Of a stretch of DNA of 64,000 nucleotides, positions 48,989 through 57,878 are shown piece by piece. The stretch's first letter is position 1. Every line of letters starts with the position of its first letter. The stretch covers positions 1,426,001-1,490,000 of the forward strand of contig NZ_LQGV01000001.1 of NCBI RefSeq assembly GCF_001620065.1, in the 5' to 3' direction. Under the pieces are notes generated by a model that saw only the letters and a list, made by a program, of their open reading frames with translations, ran no database searches and was not told where the DNA came from. The DNA comes from Microbacterium sp. TNHR37B (GTDB taxonomy: Bacteria; Actinomycetota; Actinomycetes; Actinomycetales; Microbacteriaceae). Made by a program: the position numbers and the translations under genes.

Positions 48989-50434
48989 ATGGACTTTCTT
49001 GATCCACTGCTGCTGGCGCGCTGGCAGTTCGGACTGACCACTCTGTACCACTTCATCTTCGTTCCGCTGACGCTCGGGATGTCGCTGTTCGTCGCGATCT
49101 TCCAGACCGCGTGGTACCGGACGGCGAACGTGAAGTGGCTGTACCTGACGAGGTTCTTCGGGAAGATCTTCCTGATCAACTTCGCCATGGGCATCGTCAC
49201 CGGCATCGTCCAGGAGTTCCAGTTCGGCATGAACTGGTCGTCCTACAGTCGCTTCGTCGGAGACGTGTTCGGAGCCCCCCTCGCCTTCGAGGGACTCATG
49301 GCGTTCTTCTTCGAGGCCACCTTCATCGGCCTGTGGATCTTCGGGTGGAACAAGCTTCCGCGCGGCCTCCACCTCGCGACGATCTGGATCACGGTCGCCG
49401 GCACGTGGCTCTCGGCCTACTTCATCCTCGCCGCCAACGCCTTCATGCAGAACCCGCAGGGCTTCAAGATGTCCGAGGAAGGACATCGCGCCGAGATGGC
49501 GAACTTCGGCGAGGTGCTCACCAACCCCGTCGCCCTGACGCAGTTCCCCCACACGATCTTCTCCGCGATCATGTTCGCCGCCGGAGTCATGGTGGCCGTC
49601 GCCGCCTGGCACCTCTCGCGCAAGCAGCATGAAGAGATGATGCGCCCGGCGCTCCGCCTCGGACTGTGGTCGGTCGTCATCGCGTTCGCCGGCGTGGCGC
49701 TCTCGGGCGACCAGCTCGGTCTCGTGATGGTCCAGACGCAGCCGATGAAGATGGCCGCCGCTGAAGCGCTCTTCAACAACGCGTGCGGCGCGAACGCCTC
49801 GTTCTCCCTGTTCTCGATCGGAACGCCCGACGGCACGAGCGAGATCTGGTCACTGCGCGTGCCGCACCTGCTCGCCTTCCTCTCCACTCACGATCTGAAC
49901 GGCTGCGTCGAGGGCATCAACGACCTCAACGCGAAGTACGCGACCGAGCTGTTCCCGCAGTTCGCCGACCAGGTCGACGGCAACTTCGCGCCGATCCTGT
50001 GGGTCACCTACTGGTCGTTCCGCTGGATGATGGGCTTCGGCGGTCTCGCCGCCCTCATCGCCGTCGTCGGCCTCTGGGTCACCCGCAAGAACGCCAAGCG
50101 TCCGGTCGCCGGCTGGATGTGGAAGATCGCCATCTGGCAGGCGCCGCTGGCCCTCCTCGGCATCCTGGTCGGGTGGGTGTTCACCGAGATGGGGCGCCAG
50201 CCCTGGATCGTCTTCGGCCAGATGCTCACGCAGGACGGCGTCTCGCCGAGCGTCCCCGGCTGGACGGTGCTCATCTCGCTGATCGCGTTCACGCTGATCT
50301 ACCTCATCCTCGCGGTCGTCGAGTTCGGTCTCATCTTCAAGACCGTCAAGACCGGCCCCGACCCGCTGCCCGGACCGGACGACCCCGATCCGTCCGATCT
50401 CTCGGTCGACCAGACCCCGTCGACGGTGTACTAG
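48989..50434 (+). CDS. cydA: Cytochrome bd ubiquinol/menaquinol oxidase subunit I
   Basis: 481 residues. The N-terminal WQFGLTTLYHFIFVPLTLG carries the heme-ligand His21, and GWVFTEMGRQPW holds the conserved GRQPW motif. The Q-loop is short, as in Gram-positive bd oxidases. Contains nine transmembrane helices. It oxidises quinol and reduces O2 with high affinity. GGGAGG precedes the ATG. cydB follows 9 nt downstream. Confidence 0.97.
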   Translation: MDFLDPLLLARWQFGLTTLYHFIFVPLTLGMSLFVAIFQTAWYRTANVKWLYLTRFFGKIFLINFAMGIVTGIVQEFQFGMNWSSYSRFVGDVFGAPLAFEGLMAFFFEATFIGLWIFGWNKLPRGLHLATIWITVAGTWLSAYFILAANAFMQNPQGFKMSEEGHRAEMANFGEVLTNPVALTQFPHTIFSAIMFAAGVMVAVAAWHLSRKQHEEMMRPALRLGLWSVVIAFAGVALSGDQLGLVMVQTQPMKMAAAEALFNNACGANASFSLFSIGTPDGTSEIWSLRVPHLLAFLSTHDLNGCVEGINDLNAKYATELFPQFADQVDGNFAPILWVTYWSFRWMMGFGGLAALIAVVGLWVTRKNAKRPVAGWMWKIAIWQAPLALLGILVGWVFTEMGRQPWIVFGQMLTQDGVSPSVPGWTVLISLIAFTLIYLILAVVEFGLIFKTVKTGPDPLPGPDDPDPSDLSVDQTPSTVY

Positions 50435-50443
50435 GAGCCCGCC

Positions 50444-51478
50444 ATGGATCTCGCCTACCTCTGGTTCTTCATCGTCGGAGTGCTGTTCGTCGGCTACTTC
50501 GTGCTCGACGGCTTCGACTTCGGCGTCGGGATGTCGCTTCCCTTCCTCGGCAAGGACGAAGTGTCGCGCCGCCAGGTCATCAACACGATCGGCCCTGTCT
50601 GGGACCTCAACGAGACCTGGGTCATCGTCGCCGGCGCGTGCCTGTTCGCGGCATTCCCCGAGTGGTACGCCACGCTGTTCAGCGGGTTCTACCTCGCCCT
50701 GCTGCTCATCCTGCTGGCGCTCATCGCCCGTGGCGTGTCGTTCGAGTACCGGCACCAGCGCGATGACCCCCGCTGGAAGCGGCGCTTCGACTGGATGATC
50801 GTGATCGGCTCGGCCCTTCCGGCGCTCCTGTGGGGCGTGGCGGTCGCCAACATCGTGCAGGGCGTCCCGATCGACGCCGACCACGAGTTCACGGGCTCGC
50901 TGTTGACGCTCCTCAACCCGTACGGGCTGTGGGTCGGCGTCACGACCCTGCTGCTCTTCTTCCTGCACGGCGTCTACTTCGTCGGCCTGAAGACCGACGG
51001 GCAGGTGCATCACGACGCGCAGGCGCTCGGCAAGAAGCTCGCGATCCCGACGGTGATCTTCGCGGCCGGGACGGTCGTCTGGACGATCTTCCTCGCTGCC
51101 GGACGCGAGGCTCCGCTCCTGTGGGCCGTGATCGCCTGCGGCGCGATCGCCGCCGTCGCCCTCCTCGTCTCGGTGTTCTTCAACTGGGCCGACCGTGACG
51201 GCCGTGCGTTCGCCGCCGGTGCGGTGACGATCGTCTTCGCCGTGCTGACCTTGTGGCTCGCGCTGTTCCCGTTCGTCATGCCGTCCTCGACGGACCTGGC
51301 GAACAACAGCCTCACGATCTCCAACGCGTCCAGCACCGAGATGACGCTCCAGATCATGTCGTGGGCGGCGCTCATCTTCCTGCCGCTCGTGCTCCTGTAT
51401 CAGGGCTGGACCTACTGGGTGTTCCGCAAGCGCGTCACGCGATCGGTCATCGAGAAGGCGGAGGCCGCGGCGCACTGA
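50444..51478 (+). CDS. cydB: Cytochrome bd oxidase subunit II
   Basis: 344 residues, eight helices. Starts MDLAYLWFFIVGVLFVGYFVLDGFDFGVG, a signature of CydB. AGGAG at the start. A strong hairpin terminator follows at 51502, so the oxidase genes can be expressed without the cydDC exporter. Confidence 0.97.
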   Translation: MDLAYLWFFIVGVLFVGYFVLDGFDFGVGMSLPFLGKDEVSRRQVINTIGPVWDLNETWVIVAGACLFAAFPEWYATLFSGFYLALLLILLALIARGVSFEYRHQRDDPRWKRRFDWMIVIGSALPALLWGVAVANIVQGVPIDADHEFTGSLLTLLNPYGLWVGVTTLLLFFLHGVYFVGLKTDGQVHHDAQALGKKLAIPTVIFAAGTVVWTIFLAAGREAPLLWAVIACGAIAAVALLVSVFFNWADRDGRAFAAGAVTIVFAVLTLWLALFPFVMPSSTDLANNSLTISNASSTEMTLQIMSWAALIFLPLVLLYQGWTYWVFRKRVTRSVIEKAEAAAH

Positions 51479-51501
51479 CCGCACACCGTGTTCACCGGGT
51501 T

Positions 51502-51536
51502 CCGGGGCGGCGAGGAGCGACACCTCGCCGCCCCGG
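51502..51536 (+). terminator. Rho-independent terminator after cydB
   Basis: Perfect 14-bp stem CCGGGGCGGCGAGG / CCTCGCCGCCCCGG, 7-nt loop, followed by CTCTTTTCCCC. It splits cydAB from cydDC. Confidence 0.85.
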
Positions 51537-51593
51537 CTCTTTTCCCCCCTCCCCCGCCCGCCCACACACCGACCGATCTGCGAGGATCGAAGA

Positions 51594-53336
51594 ATGCCGG
51601 ATGACGACACGACGAGAGCCCCCGCGCGCGGGCGCCCCGTCGATCCCCGGCTCCTGCGGTACGCGACAGCGGCACGCGGGTTCTTCGTCGTCATCGCCCT
51701 GATCGGGCTCGCTCAGACGGCAGTCACGATCGCCTTCGCCTGGACGCTCACGCGGGCGATCACGGGCGCGATCGAGCGCGAGCCTCTCACCGAGGTGCTG
51801 GGATGGTTGACGGCCACCATCGTGCTGCGCGCCCTCCTGCTGTGGGCACGCGATACCGTGTCGGCCCGCGCGGCCGCGCGCGTGCAGGCGCAGCTGCGCG
51901 GCACCCTCGTCGACGCCGTGGGGACGCTCGGGCCCGGGTGGCTCGAGACGCAGAACAGCGCACGGCTGGCGGTCACCGCCGGTCGGGGCCTGGAAGCGCT
52001 CGACGCCTACTTCGCGCGTTATCTTCCGCAGCTGACGCAGACGATGATCGCGACGCCGATCATCCTGGCGGTCATGTGGTGGCAGGACTGGATCTCGGGT
52101 CTCACGGTGCTGCTGACCCTCCCCCTCATCCCGCTGTTCATGATCCTCATCGGATTGGCGACCCGATCGGTCCAGCAGAAGCAGTGGAACACCCTGGGAC
52201 AGCTCGCTGCCCGGTTCGCCGATACCGTCCGGGGCCTGTCCACGCTGAAGGTGTTCGGCCGCCACCGCCGAGCGGTCACCTCGATCCGCACCGTCACCGA
52301 TACGTACCGCCGGGAGACGATGCGCGTGCTGCGTGTGTCGTTCCTCTCGGGCTTCGCGCTGGAGCTCCTCGCCTCCATCGCCGTCGCCATCGTCGCCGTC
52401 ACGATCGGGTTCCGCCTCATGGACGGGTCGTTGACGCTCGTGGTGGGTCTTTTCGTCCTCCTCCTCGCCCCCGAGGCGTACCTGCCGCTCCGGCAGGTCG
52501 GCGTGCAGTTCCACGCCGCCGCGGAGGGCGTGGCCGCCACCGACGACGTGTTCGCGGTGCTCGATGCCGCCCGTGACCTCCGGCGCGCGCCCACGCAGGC
52601 CGCGTGCGCCGACACCGGTACGGCGGTCGACGACCGCGCTCTCGAGGTGTGCGACCTGCGCGTCGTCCGCGGCGACCGCGAGCTGGCCCCGGTGTCGTTC
52701 ACCGCCGCGCGCGGCACCGTGACCCTCATCGAGGGGCCGAGCGGCAGCGGGAAGTCGAGCCTCCTCGCGGCGCTCCGGGGAGCCGCTGCGTTCCGCGGCA
52801 CCGCGACATTCGGAGGCGTGGGCGTCGACGTGCTCGATCCGGCCACGTGGATCGCGTGGGCAGGCCAGAACCCCGGTCTCATCGGCGGCACCGTCGCCGA
52901 CAACGTCGCACTCGGCGAGGGGGACGGCGCGGGCGAGTCCGGCGCCCCCTCGCCACAGTCCTCCGGTTCCGACCGCGACGCGCGTGTCCGCGACGCACTG
53001 TCCCGCGCCGGTGCGGCCGAGATCGAGCCGGACCGTGTGCTCGGAGTGCAGGGGGCCGGACTGTCGGGCGGGCAGTCGCAGCGGGTCGCGGTGGCCCGCG
53101 CGATCCATCACCACCTCCACCACCGCGTGCCCGTCCTCGCGCTGGACGAGCCCAGCGCCGCCCTCGATCCCTTCACCGAGGCCGAGCTGTGGTCGCAGGT
53201 GCGCCGCCTGGCCGACGAGGGCGCGATCGTCCTCCTCGTCTCCCACCGCACCTCGGCCCGCGCGATCGCCGACCACGTGCTCGACTACTCCGCGGAGCCC
53301 GCGGGCGTGCCCTTCCCTGAGGGGGTGGACGCATGA
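51594..53336 (+). CDS. cydD: Thiol reductant ABC exporter subunit CydD
   Basis: 580 residues: six-helix ABC membrane domain then ATPase (GPSGSGKSS; LSGGQSQRVAVARAIHHHLHH; VLALDEPSAALDP; LLVSHRTSARAIADHVL). With CydC it exports cysteine/glutathione-type reductants needed for cytochrome bd assembly. A loop between Walker A and the signature contains a long Gly/Ser insert (GDGAGESGAPSPQ). The start ATG is 57 nt after the terminator. Confidence 0.95.
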   Translation: MPDDDTTRAPARGRPVDPRLLRYATAARGFFVVIALIGLAQTAVTIAFAWTLTRAITGAIEREPLTEVLGWLTATIVLRALLLWARDTVSARAAARVQAQLRGTLVDAVGTLGPGWLETQNSARLAVTAGRGLEALDAYFARYLPQLTQTMIATPIILAVMWWQDWISGLTVLLTLPLIPLFMILIGLATRSVQQKQWNTLGQLAARFADTVRGLSTLKVFGRHRRAVTSIRTVTDTYRRETMRVLRVSFLSGFALELLASIAVAIVAVTIGFRLMDGSLTLVVGLFVLLLAPEAYLPLRQVGVQFHAAAEGVAATDDVFAVLDAARDLRRAPTQAACADTGTAVDDRALEVCDLRVVRGDRELAPVSFTAARGTVTLIEGPSGSGKSSLLAALRGAAAFRGTATFGGVGVDVLDPATWIAWAGQNPGLIGGTVADNVALGEGDGAGESGAPSPQSSGSDRDARVRDALSRAGAAEIEPDRVLGVQGAGLSGGQSQRVAVARAIHHHLHHRVPVLALDEPSAALDPFTEAELWSQVRRLADEGAIVLLVSHRTSARAIADHVLDYSAEPAGVPFPEGVDA

Positions 53337-54994
53337 CCTCGGCCGCCGACATCCTCCGGGGCGCGATGCCGTCCGCTCGCCGATTCTGGCCCGGGGCGGC
53401 GTCCGGATTCGCGTCCGAGGCGTCGGCTGTCGCGCTCCTCGCCGTCAGCGCCTGGCTCATCGTCCGCGCAAGCGAACAGCCGCTGCTCATGTACATCTCG
53501 GCGGCCGTCGTGGGGGTGCGGATGTTCGCCCTCACGCGCGCCGCGTTCCGGTACACCGAGCGTCTCGCGAGCCACGACGCGGCCCTTCGGCAACTCGCCG
53601 ACACCCGCACCGACCTCGTGCGGCGGCTCGTGCCCCTCGCCCCGGACGGCCTGACCCGCACGCGGCGCGGCTCGGTGCTGGGCGCGCTCGTCGACGACGT
53701 CGACGAGCTCCAGAACCTGCCCCTGCGCGTCGTGCTCCCGCTCGTCTCGTCGACCGCGGTCGCGCTGGGCGCGGTCGTGCTGATCGCGTTCGTGTGGTGG
53801 CCCGCCGCCCTCACCCTGCTCGGGTGTCTCGTGATCGCGGCGGCGGCGGCATCTGCGTGGGGCTGGGCCTCCGGGTCGCGCGCGGAGAGGTCGATCGCCC
53901 CCCTGCGGGCCGCCCTGTCCGACGCCGTGACCGACCATCTCGGCAGCCTCGACGTGCTCGCGGCGTACGGCGCCGAGGCCGCCAGCCGCGAGCGCATCGC
54001 CCGCGCCGATCAGCGGCTCCGCCGGGCCGTCGTCCGGCGTGCCGGATCTCAGGCGGGAACCGCCGCCGTCGTCTCGCTCCTCGCGGGCGCGGCCTCCCTC
54101 CTCGCCGTCCTCGTGTCGGCACCGGCGATCGCCTCGGGCCATCTCGGCGGACCCGAGATGGCGGTCGCGGTGCTCGTTCCCATGGCCGTCTTCGAGGTGT
54201 TCGCGGCCGTCCCCTTGGCCGCGGCCTCGTGGCGGCAGGTGCGCGCCGCCGCGACGCGTATCGCCGACGCCGTCCCCGCCGACGTTCCCGCCGAGCTCCC
54301 CCGGGATCGCGAGCCGACCGGCCGGGCACCGGCGCTCGGCTCCGGGATTCGCCTGCGCGGCGTGACCGCACGGTGGCCGCACACCGCAGAACCGTCGCTC
54401 CACGGCGTCGACCTCGATGTCGCGCCCGGTGAGCGGCTGCTCGTCGTCGGCTCCAGCGGCGCCGGCAAGACGACCCTCGCGCATGTCTTGGTCCGCTTCC
54501 TCGAGATCGAGGGCCAGTACGCGATCGGGGACGCCGACGTCGCGACGCTCTCCCCCGATGACGTGCGCCTCACGGTGGGCCTGTGCGAGCAGAACCCGAT
54601 GCTCTTCGACGAAGACATCCGTCAGAACCTCCTGTTCGCGCGCGACACCGCCACGGATGCGGAACTGGAGGCGGCGCTCGACGCCGTGGGACTCGGTGAC
54701 TGGGTGCGCGAGCGTGGCGGACTCGACGCGCGCGTCGGCGAGCGGGGCGCCCTCGTCTCGGGCGGACAGGCCCAGCGCATCGCCTTGGCTCGGGCACTCC
54801 TCCACGGGTTCGACGTCCTCGTGCTCGATGAGCCGACCGCCGGCGTCGATCCCGCGGCCTCCGATGCCCTCCTTGCCGACCTGCTGACGGCGGTCGGGGA
54901 CGACCGCGCCGTCGTCCTCATCTCCCATGTCCGCGTGCCCGACGGCCTCGTCGACCGCACGGTGCGGCTCGAGAACGGCCGCATCGCCGATTGA
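53333..54994 (+). CDS. cydC: Thiol reductant ABC exporter subunit CydC
   Basis: 553 residues, membrane domain plus ATPase (GSSGAGKTT; VSGGQAQRIALARALLHGFDVLVLDEPTAGVDP; LISHVRVPDGLVD). Partner of CydD; the start overlaps the cydD stop by 4 nt. In the switch region His is conserved. Downstream lies copy 3 of the dispersed repeat. Confidence 0.95.
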   Translation: MTSAADILRGAMPSARRFWPGAASGFASEASAVALLAVSAWLIVRASEQPLLMYISAAVVGVRMFALTRAAFRYTERLASHDAALRQLADTRTDLVRRLVPLAPDGLTRTRRGSVLGALVDDVDELQNLPLRVVLPLVSSTAVALGAVVLIAFVWWPAALTLLGCLVIAAAAASAWGWASGSRAERSIAPLRAALSDAVTDHLGSLDVLAAYGAEAASRERIARADQRLRRAVVRRAGSQAGTAAVVSLLAGAASLLAVLVSAPAIASGHLGGPEMAVAVLVPMAVFEVFAAVPLAAASWRQVRAAATRIADAVPADVPAELPRDREPTGRAPALGSGIRLRGVTARWPHTAEPSLHGVDLDVAPGERLLVVGSSGAGKTTLAHVLVRFLEIEGQYAIGDADVATLSPDDVRLTVGLCEQNPMLFDEDIRQNLLFARDTATDAELEAALDAVGLGDWVRERGGLDARVGERGALVSGGQAQRIALARALLHGFDVLVLDEPTAGVDPAASDALLADLLTAVGDDRAVVLISHVRVPDGLVDRTVRLENGRIAD

Positions 54995-55027
54995 CCGACG
55001 CGGGACACCGCGGCCTCGTCCGAGGAG

Positions 55028-55108
55028 CACAACGGCGGATCAGCGGCTCGACACGCCGAGGCACGAGCCGGTGAGGCCGGCGTGTGGTCGCAGATCTCCG
55101 CCGTCGTG
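55028..55108. repeat. Dispersed 81-bp inverted-repeat element, copy 3
   Basis: Left arm CACAACGGCGGATC (55028-55041), internal CGACACGCCG (55049-55058), an inverted internal CGGCGTGTGG, and right arm GATCTCCGCCGTCGTG (55093-55108). It sits between the convergent cydC and AraC genes, so it is downstream of both. Nothing else is seen in this 170-bp gap. Confidence 0.75.
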
Positions 55109-55164
55109 CACGGCCACCACTGTGCTCACTCGGGCGAGACCCAACCACACCCGGGCGATGCGCG

Positions 55165-55938
55165 TCAGCTCCGGTCGGAGAAGACGCGCGCGCGGTGTGC
55201 CCCCGGGGTCACGCCGTACTCGCGGCGGAATGCGGCGATGAACGCCCCCGCCCCGGCGTATCCGACAGCGCGAGCCACCGACTCGACGCTTCTCCCGTCC
55301 TCCAGCATCGTCCGCGCGGCGAGGAGGCGAGCGCGGAGCCGCCACCGCGGATAGGTCATCCCGGTCTCCTTGACGAAGGCTCGCTGGAGCGTCTTCGCGC
55401 TCGTGTGCACGACGCGCGCCCAGTCCTCCAGACGTAGTGCCGAGGCGGGATGCTCGACGATTCGCGCAGCCACACGACGAGCGCGGGCGTCCGTCGGCAA
55501 GACGAGCTCCGGTCGTCGCCGAACCGCCTCACCCACTCGCCGGATCACTTCCGACCGCGCCGCAGCCACGGCGCGCGGAGTGGCGATTCCCGATTGCAGG
55601 AGAACGCGGACGCACGAATCGAGCTCCGCTGTTCGGGGGATCACGTGAGCCTCGGCGGCGAGACCTTCGGGGAAGAACAGCGGGAAGACGAGGGAATCGG
55701 GGCGTGGCACGACGACGTGCTCCCTGTCTGCGGGAACGACGAGCGCTCGCGAGGTGTCGACGTTCCAGCGCCGCTCCCCGATGACGAGAGTGCAGCTGCC
55801 CGAGACGACCCAGGTGAGCTCGTCCTCGTCGTGTCGATGCGTCGCGCGATCGACGAGTCGGGCATCGGCGAAAGCAGTCCCGTTCGGGGGGCTGCTCACT
55901 CGTCCGGCACGGCGCATCGTGTGTCCAGTTCTCGTCAT
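55165..55938 (-). CDS. AraC-family transcriptional regulator
   Basis: 257 residues from ATG 55938. N-terminal cupin-like sensor (THRHDEDELTWVVSGSCTLVIGERRW) and C-terminal double HTH (LRLEDWARVVHTSAKTLQRAFVKETGMTYPRWRLRARLL; VESVARAVGYAGAGAFIAAFRREYGVTPGAHR). Regulators of this build often control adjacent iron-siderophore genes. It is divergent from the siderophore-interacting protein gene with a 49-nt intergenic region that contains an iron box. Confidence 0.9.
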   Translation of the reverse strand: MTRTGHTMRRAGRVSSPPNGTAFADARLVDRATHRHDEDELTWVVSGSCTLVIGERRWNVDTSRALVVPADREHVVVPRPDSLVFPLFFPEGLAAEAHVIPRTAELDSCVRVLLQSGIATPRAVAAARSEVIRRVGEAVRRRPELVLPTDARARRVAARIVEHPASALRLEDWARVVHTSAKTLQRAFVKETGMTYPRWRLRARLLAARTMLEDGRSVESVARAVGYAGAGAFIAAFRREYGVTPGAHRARVFSDRS

Positions 55939-55942
55939 CAAA

Positions 55943-55961
55943 CCAGGTAAGGCAAACCTAA
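55943..55961. promoter_or_regulatory. DtxR/IdeR-type iron box
   Basis: CCAGGTAAGGCAAACCTAA matches the consensus TTAGGTTAGGCTAACCTAA at 15 of 19 positions. It overlaps a TAACCT -10 (55959-55964) for the rightward operon. This predicts iron-dependent repression. Confidence 0.75.
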
Positions 55962-55987
55962 CCTGGAACCCCGACGAGAGGAAACCC

Positions 55988-56803
55988 GTGCCACAGCAGC
56001 GCCTGCCGATCGAGACCGTCCGACACGATCTCGGCGTCCGTCTGCTTCGCGTGATCCAGAGCGAACGTATCGGACCGCGAATGCAGCGCGTGATCCTGGA
56101 CGGCGAAGACCTCGATGCGACGTTCCCGTTTCCCTCGCGCGCGGTCGCCGACCACGTCAAGATCGTCCTCCCCGACTCCGCGACCGGGACCGTCACCCTC
56201 CCCCGTCGTGAGCCCGACGGTTCGGGCCTGCGCCTGCGTGAGCTGCCGAACTCCGTGCGCGACTACACCGTGCGGCGCCTCGACGACCACGGGCTGACGA
56301 TCGACTTCGTCCTGCATGCCCACGGACCGGCAGGACGATGGGCGCACTCGGCGCTCCCCGGGATGCCGTTGGGGGTGCTCGGCCCCCGTGGTTCGCACCT
56401 CTACCCCACCGGCTACGACCGGTTCGTCCTGATCGGCGACGAGACCGCACTCCCGGCCTTGGGCCGCTGGCTGGACGACCCGACCTGGACCGCGCCAATG
56501 GAGGTGCACGTCCTCGCGGCGAGCAAGGACGAGTACCCGCTCCCGGCCCGCTCCGGCACCGACGTGGTGTGGCATGTCTCTCCCGACCCGACCGCGCGGA
56601 CCGAAGCGGTGACTGCACTCGCGGCGGACCTGTCGATCAGCGAGGGCACCTTCGTCTGGGCGGCGGGCGAAGCCGACAGCCTGGTTCCCCTCCGCCGCTC
56701 GCTCCGCCAGCGAGGCGTGGCGCGCACGCAGTACGACATCGACGGCTACTGGCGCACTGGCGTCGCGAACCTCGACCACCACGCGGTACCCGACGAGGAC
56801 TGA
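55988..56803 (+). CDS. Siderophore-interacting protein (ferric-siderophore reductase, SIP)
   Basis: 271 residues from GTG 55988 (AGAGGA upstream). SIP-family FAD domain (HVKIVLPDSATGTVTL, RDYTVRRL, GRWAHSALPGMPLGVLGPRG) and the C-terminal NAD(P)H-binding half ending WAAGEADSLVPLRRSLRQRG... YDIDGYWRTG. Family members reduce Fe(III)-siderophores to release iron. The gene is the first under the iron box. Confidence 0.93.
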   Translation: MPQQRLPIETVRHDLGVRLLRVIQSERIGPRMQRVILDGEDLDATFPFPSRAVADHVKIVLPDSATGTVTLPRREPDGSGLRLRELPNSVRDYTVRRLDDHGLTIDFVLHAHGPAGRWAHSALPGMPLGVLGPRGSHLYPTGYDRFVLIGDETALPALGRWLDDPTWTAPMEVHVLAASKDEYPLPARSGTDVVWHVSPDPTARTEAVTALAADLSISEGTFVWAAGEADSLVPLRRSLRQRGVARTQYDIDGYWRTGVANLDHHAVPDED

Positions 56804-56885
56804 CACGACCGCTCTGCTCGCCCGCCGTCGAAACCCGTTCTCCGCTCCACCCACCCATCCAGTCACACATCCAGAGGGAAGACCC

Positions 56886-57878
56886 ATGACGACTCTCCGC
56901 CTCCGCGCGTTCGGCACCGCCTCGCTCGCCCTCGCCGCCGCTCTCGCTCTTTCCGCGTGCACCGGCGCGCCCGCCCCGGCATCCTCCGACTCCCCGCCCT
57001 CCTCCGCGGACGAGGGCGCCGGATGGCCCCGCACGTTCGACAACGCCGACGGGAGCACGACGGAGATCCCCGCCGCACCCCAGCGCGTCCTGTCTACGGC
57101 GGTGTCGGTGACCGGCACGCTCCTCGCCCTCGACGCGCCCGTGATCGCGAGCGGCACCTCCACGGGCGGCGCGTGGTTCGACCAGTGGGCGGGCATCGCC
57201 GAGGAGCGCGACGTCGACCCGATCTGGGAGGTCGGGAGCTTCGACCTGGAGGCCGTCATCGCCGCCGACCCCGATCTCATCGTCGTGGCCACCTCGGGCC
57301 GTGACGCCCTGCTCGATCAGGTGGAGGCGTTGCGGGATGTCGCTCCCACGATCGTCGTCGACTATGGCGGACAGACCTGGCAGGACCTCGCAGACGAACT
57401 GGGCGAGGCCACCGGACGCGAGGCGGAGGCCGACGCCGTCGAAGAGAGCTTCGATGCGCTCGTCGACGACGTCGCTGAAGAGATCGCCGTGCCCGCGGGC
57501 ACCGCCAACATCATCTCGTTCAACGGCGCAGGCCAGGACAACCCGATCGCGCGGAAGGGCGGTGCTCAGGCCAAGCTCCTCGCCGACCTCGGCTTCACGA
57601 TCGAAGACCCCGACCCGGCATGGCACACGCAGGCGCAGCAACGCGAGGACTTCGTCTGGGCGCCCTATGAGAACCTCACCCGGCTGACGAGCGAGACCAC
57701 CTTCATCCTCAGCGCCGACGACGCGACCGCGCAGCGCTTCGCCGAAGACCCGGTGATGGCGAACGTTCCCTCGGTGCGCGCCGGACAGGTCTACGGGCTG
57801 GGCGTGAACTCCTTCCGCATGGACCCCTACAGCGCCACCGAGATCGTCGAGGGCGTGCGGGCGGCCTTCGCCCCGTGA
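56886..57878 (+). CDS. Iron-siderophore ABC transporter binding lipoprotein (FecB-like)
   Basis: 330 residues. Signal peptide with lipobox LSAC (Cys25), then FDNADGSTTEIPAAPQRVLSTAVSVTGTLLALDAPVI, WEVGSFDLEAVIAADPDLIVV and the C-terminal VRAGQVYGLGVNSFRMDPYSA typical of the FecB/FepB fold. Captures the ferric chelate outside the membrane. Confidence 0.92.
   Translation: MTTLRLRAFGTASLALAAALALSACTGAPAPASSDSPPSSADEGAGWPRTFDNADGSTTEIPAAPQRVLSTAVSVTGTLLALDAPVIASGTSTGGAWFDQWAGIAEERDVDPIWEVGSFDLEAVIAADPDLIVVATSGRDALLDQVEALRDVAPTIVVDYGGQTWQDLADELGEATGREAEADAVEESFDALVDDVAEEIAVPAGTANIISFNGAGQDNPIARKGGAQAKLLADLGFTIEDPDPAWHTQAQQREDFVWAPYENLTRLTSETTFILSADDATAQRFAEDPVMANVPSVRAGQVYGLGVNSFRMDPYSATEIVEGVRAAFAP

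Noticed and set aside
51594-54994. cydD and cydC as a drug exporter pair
   Set aside because: Position after cydAB, length, motifs and pairing fit the thiol reductant exporter.
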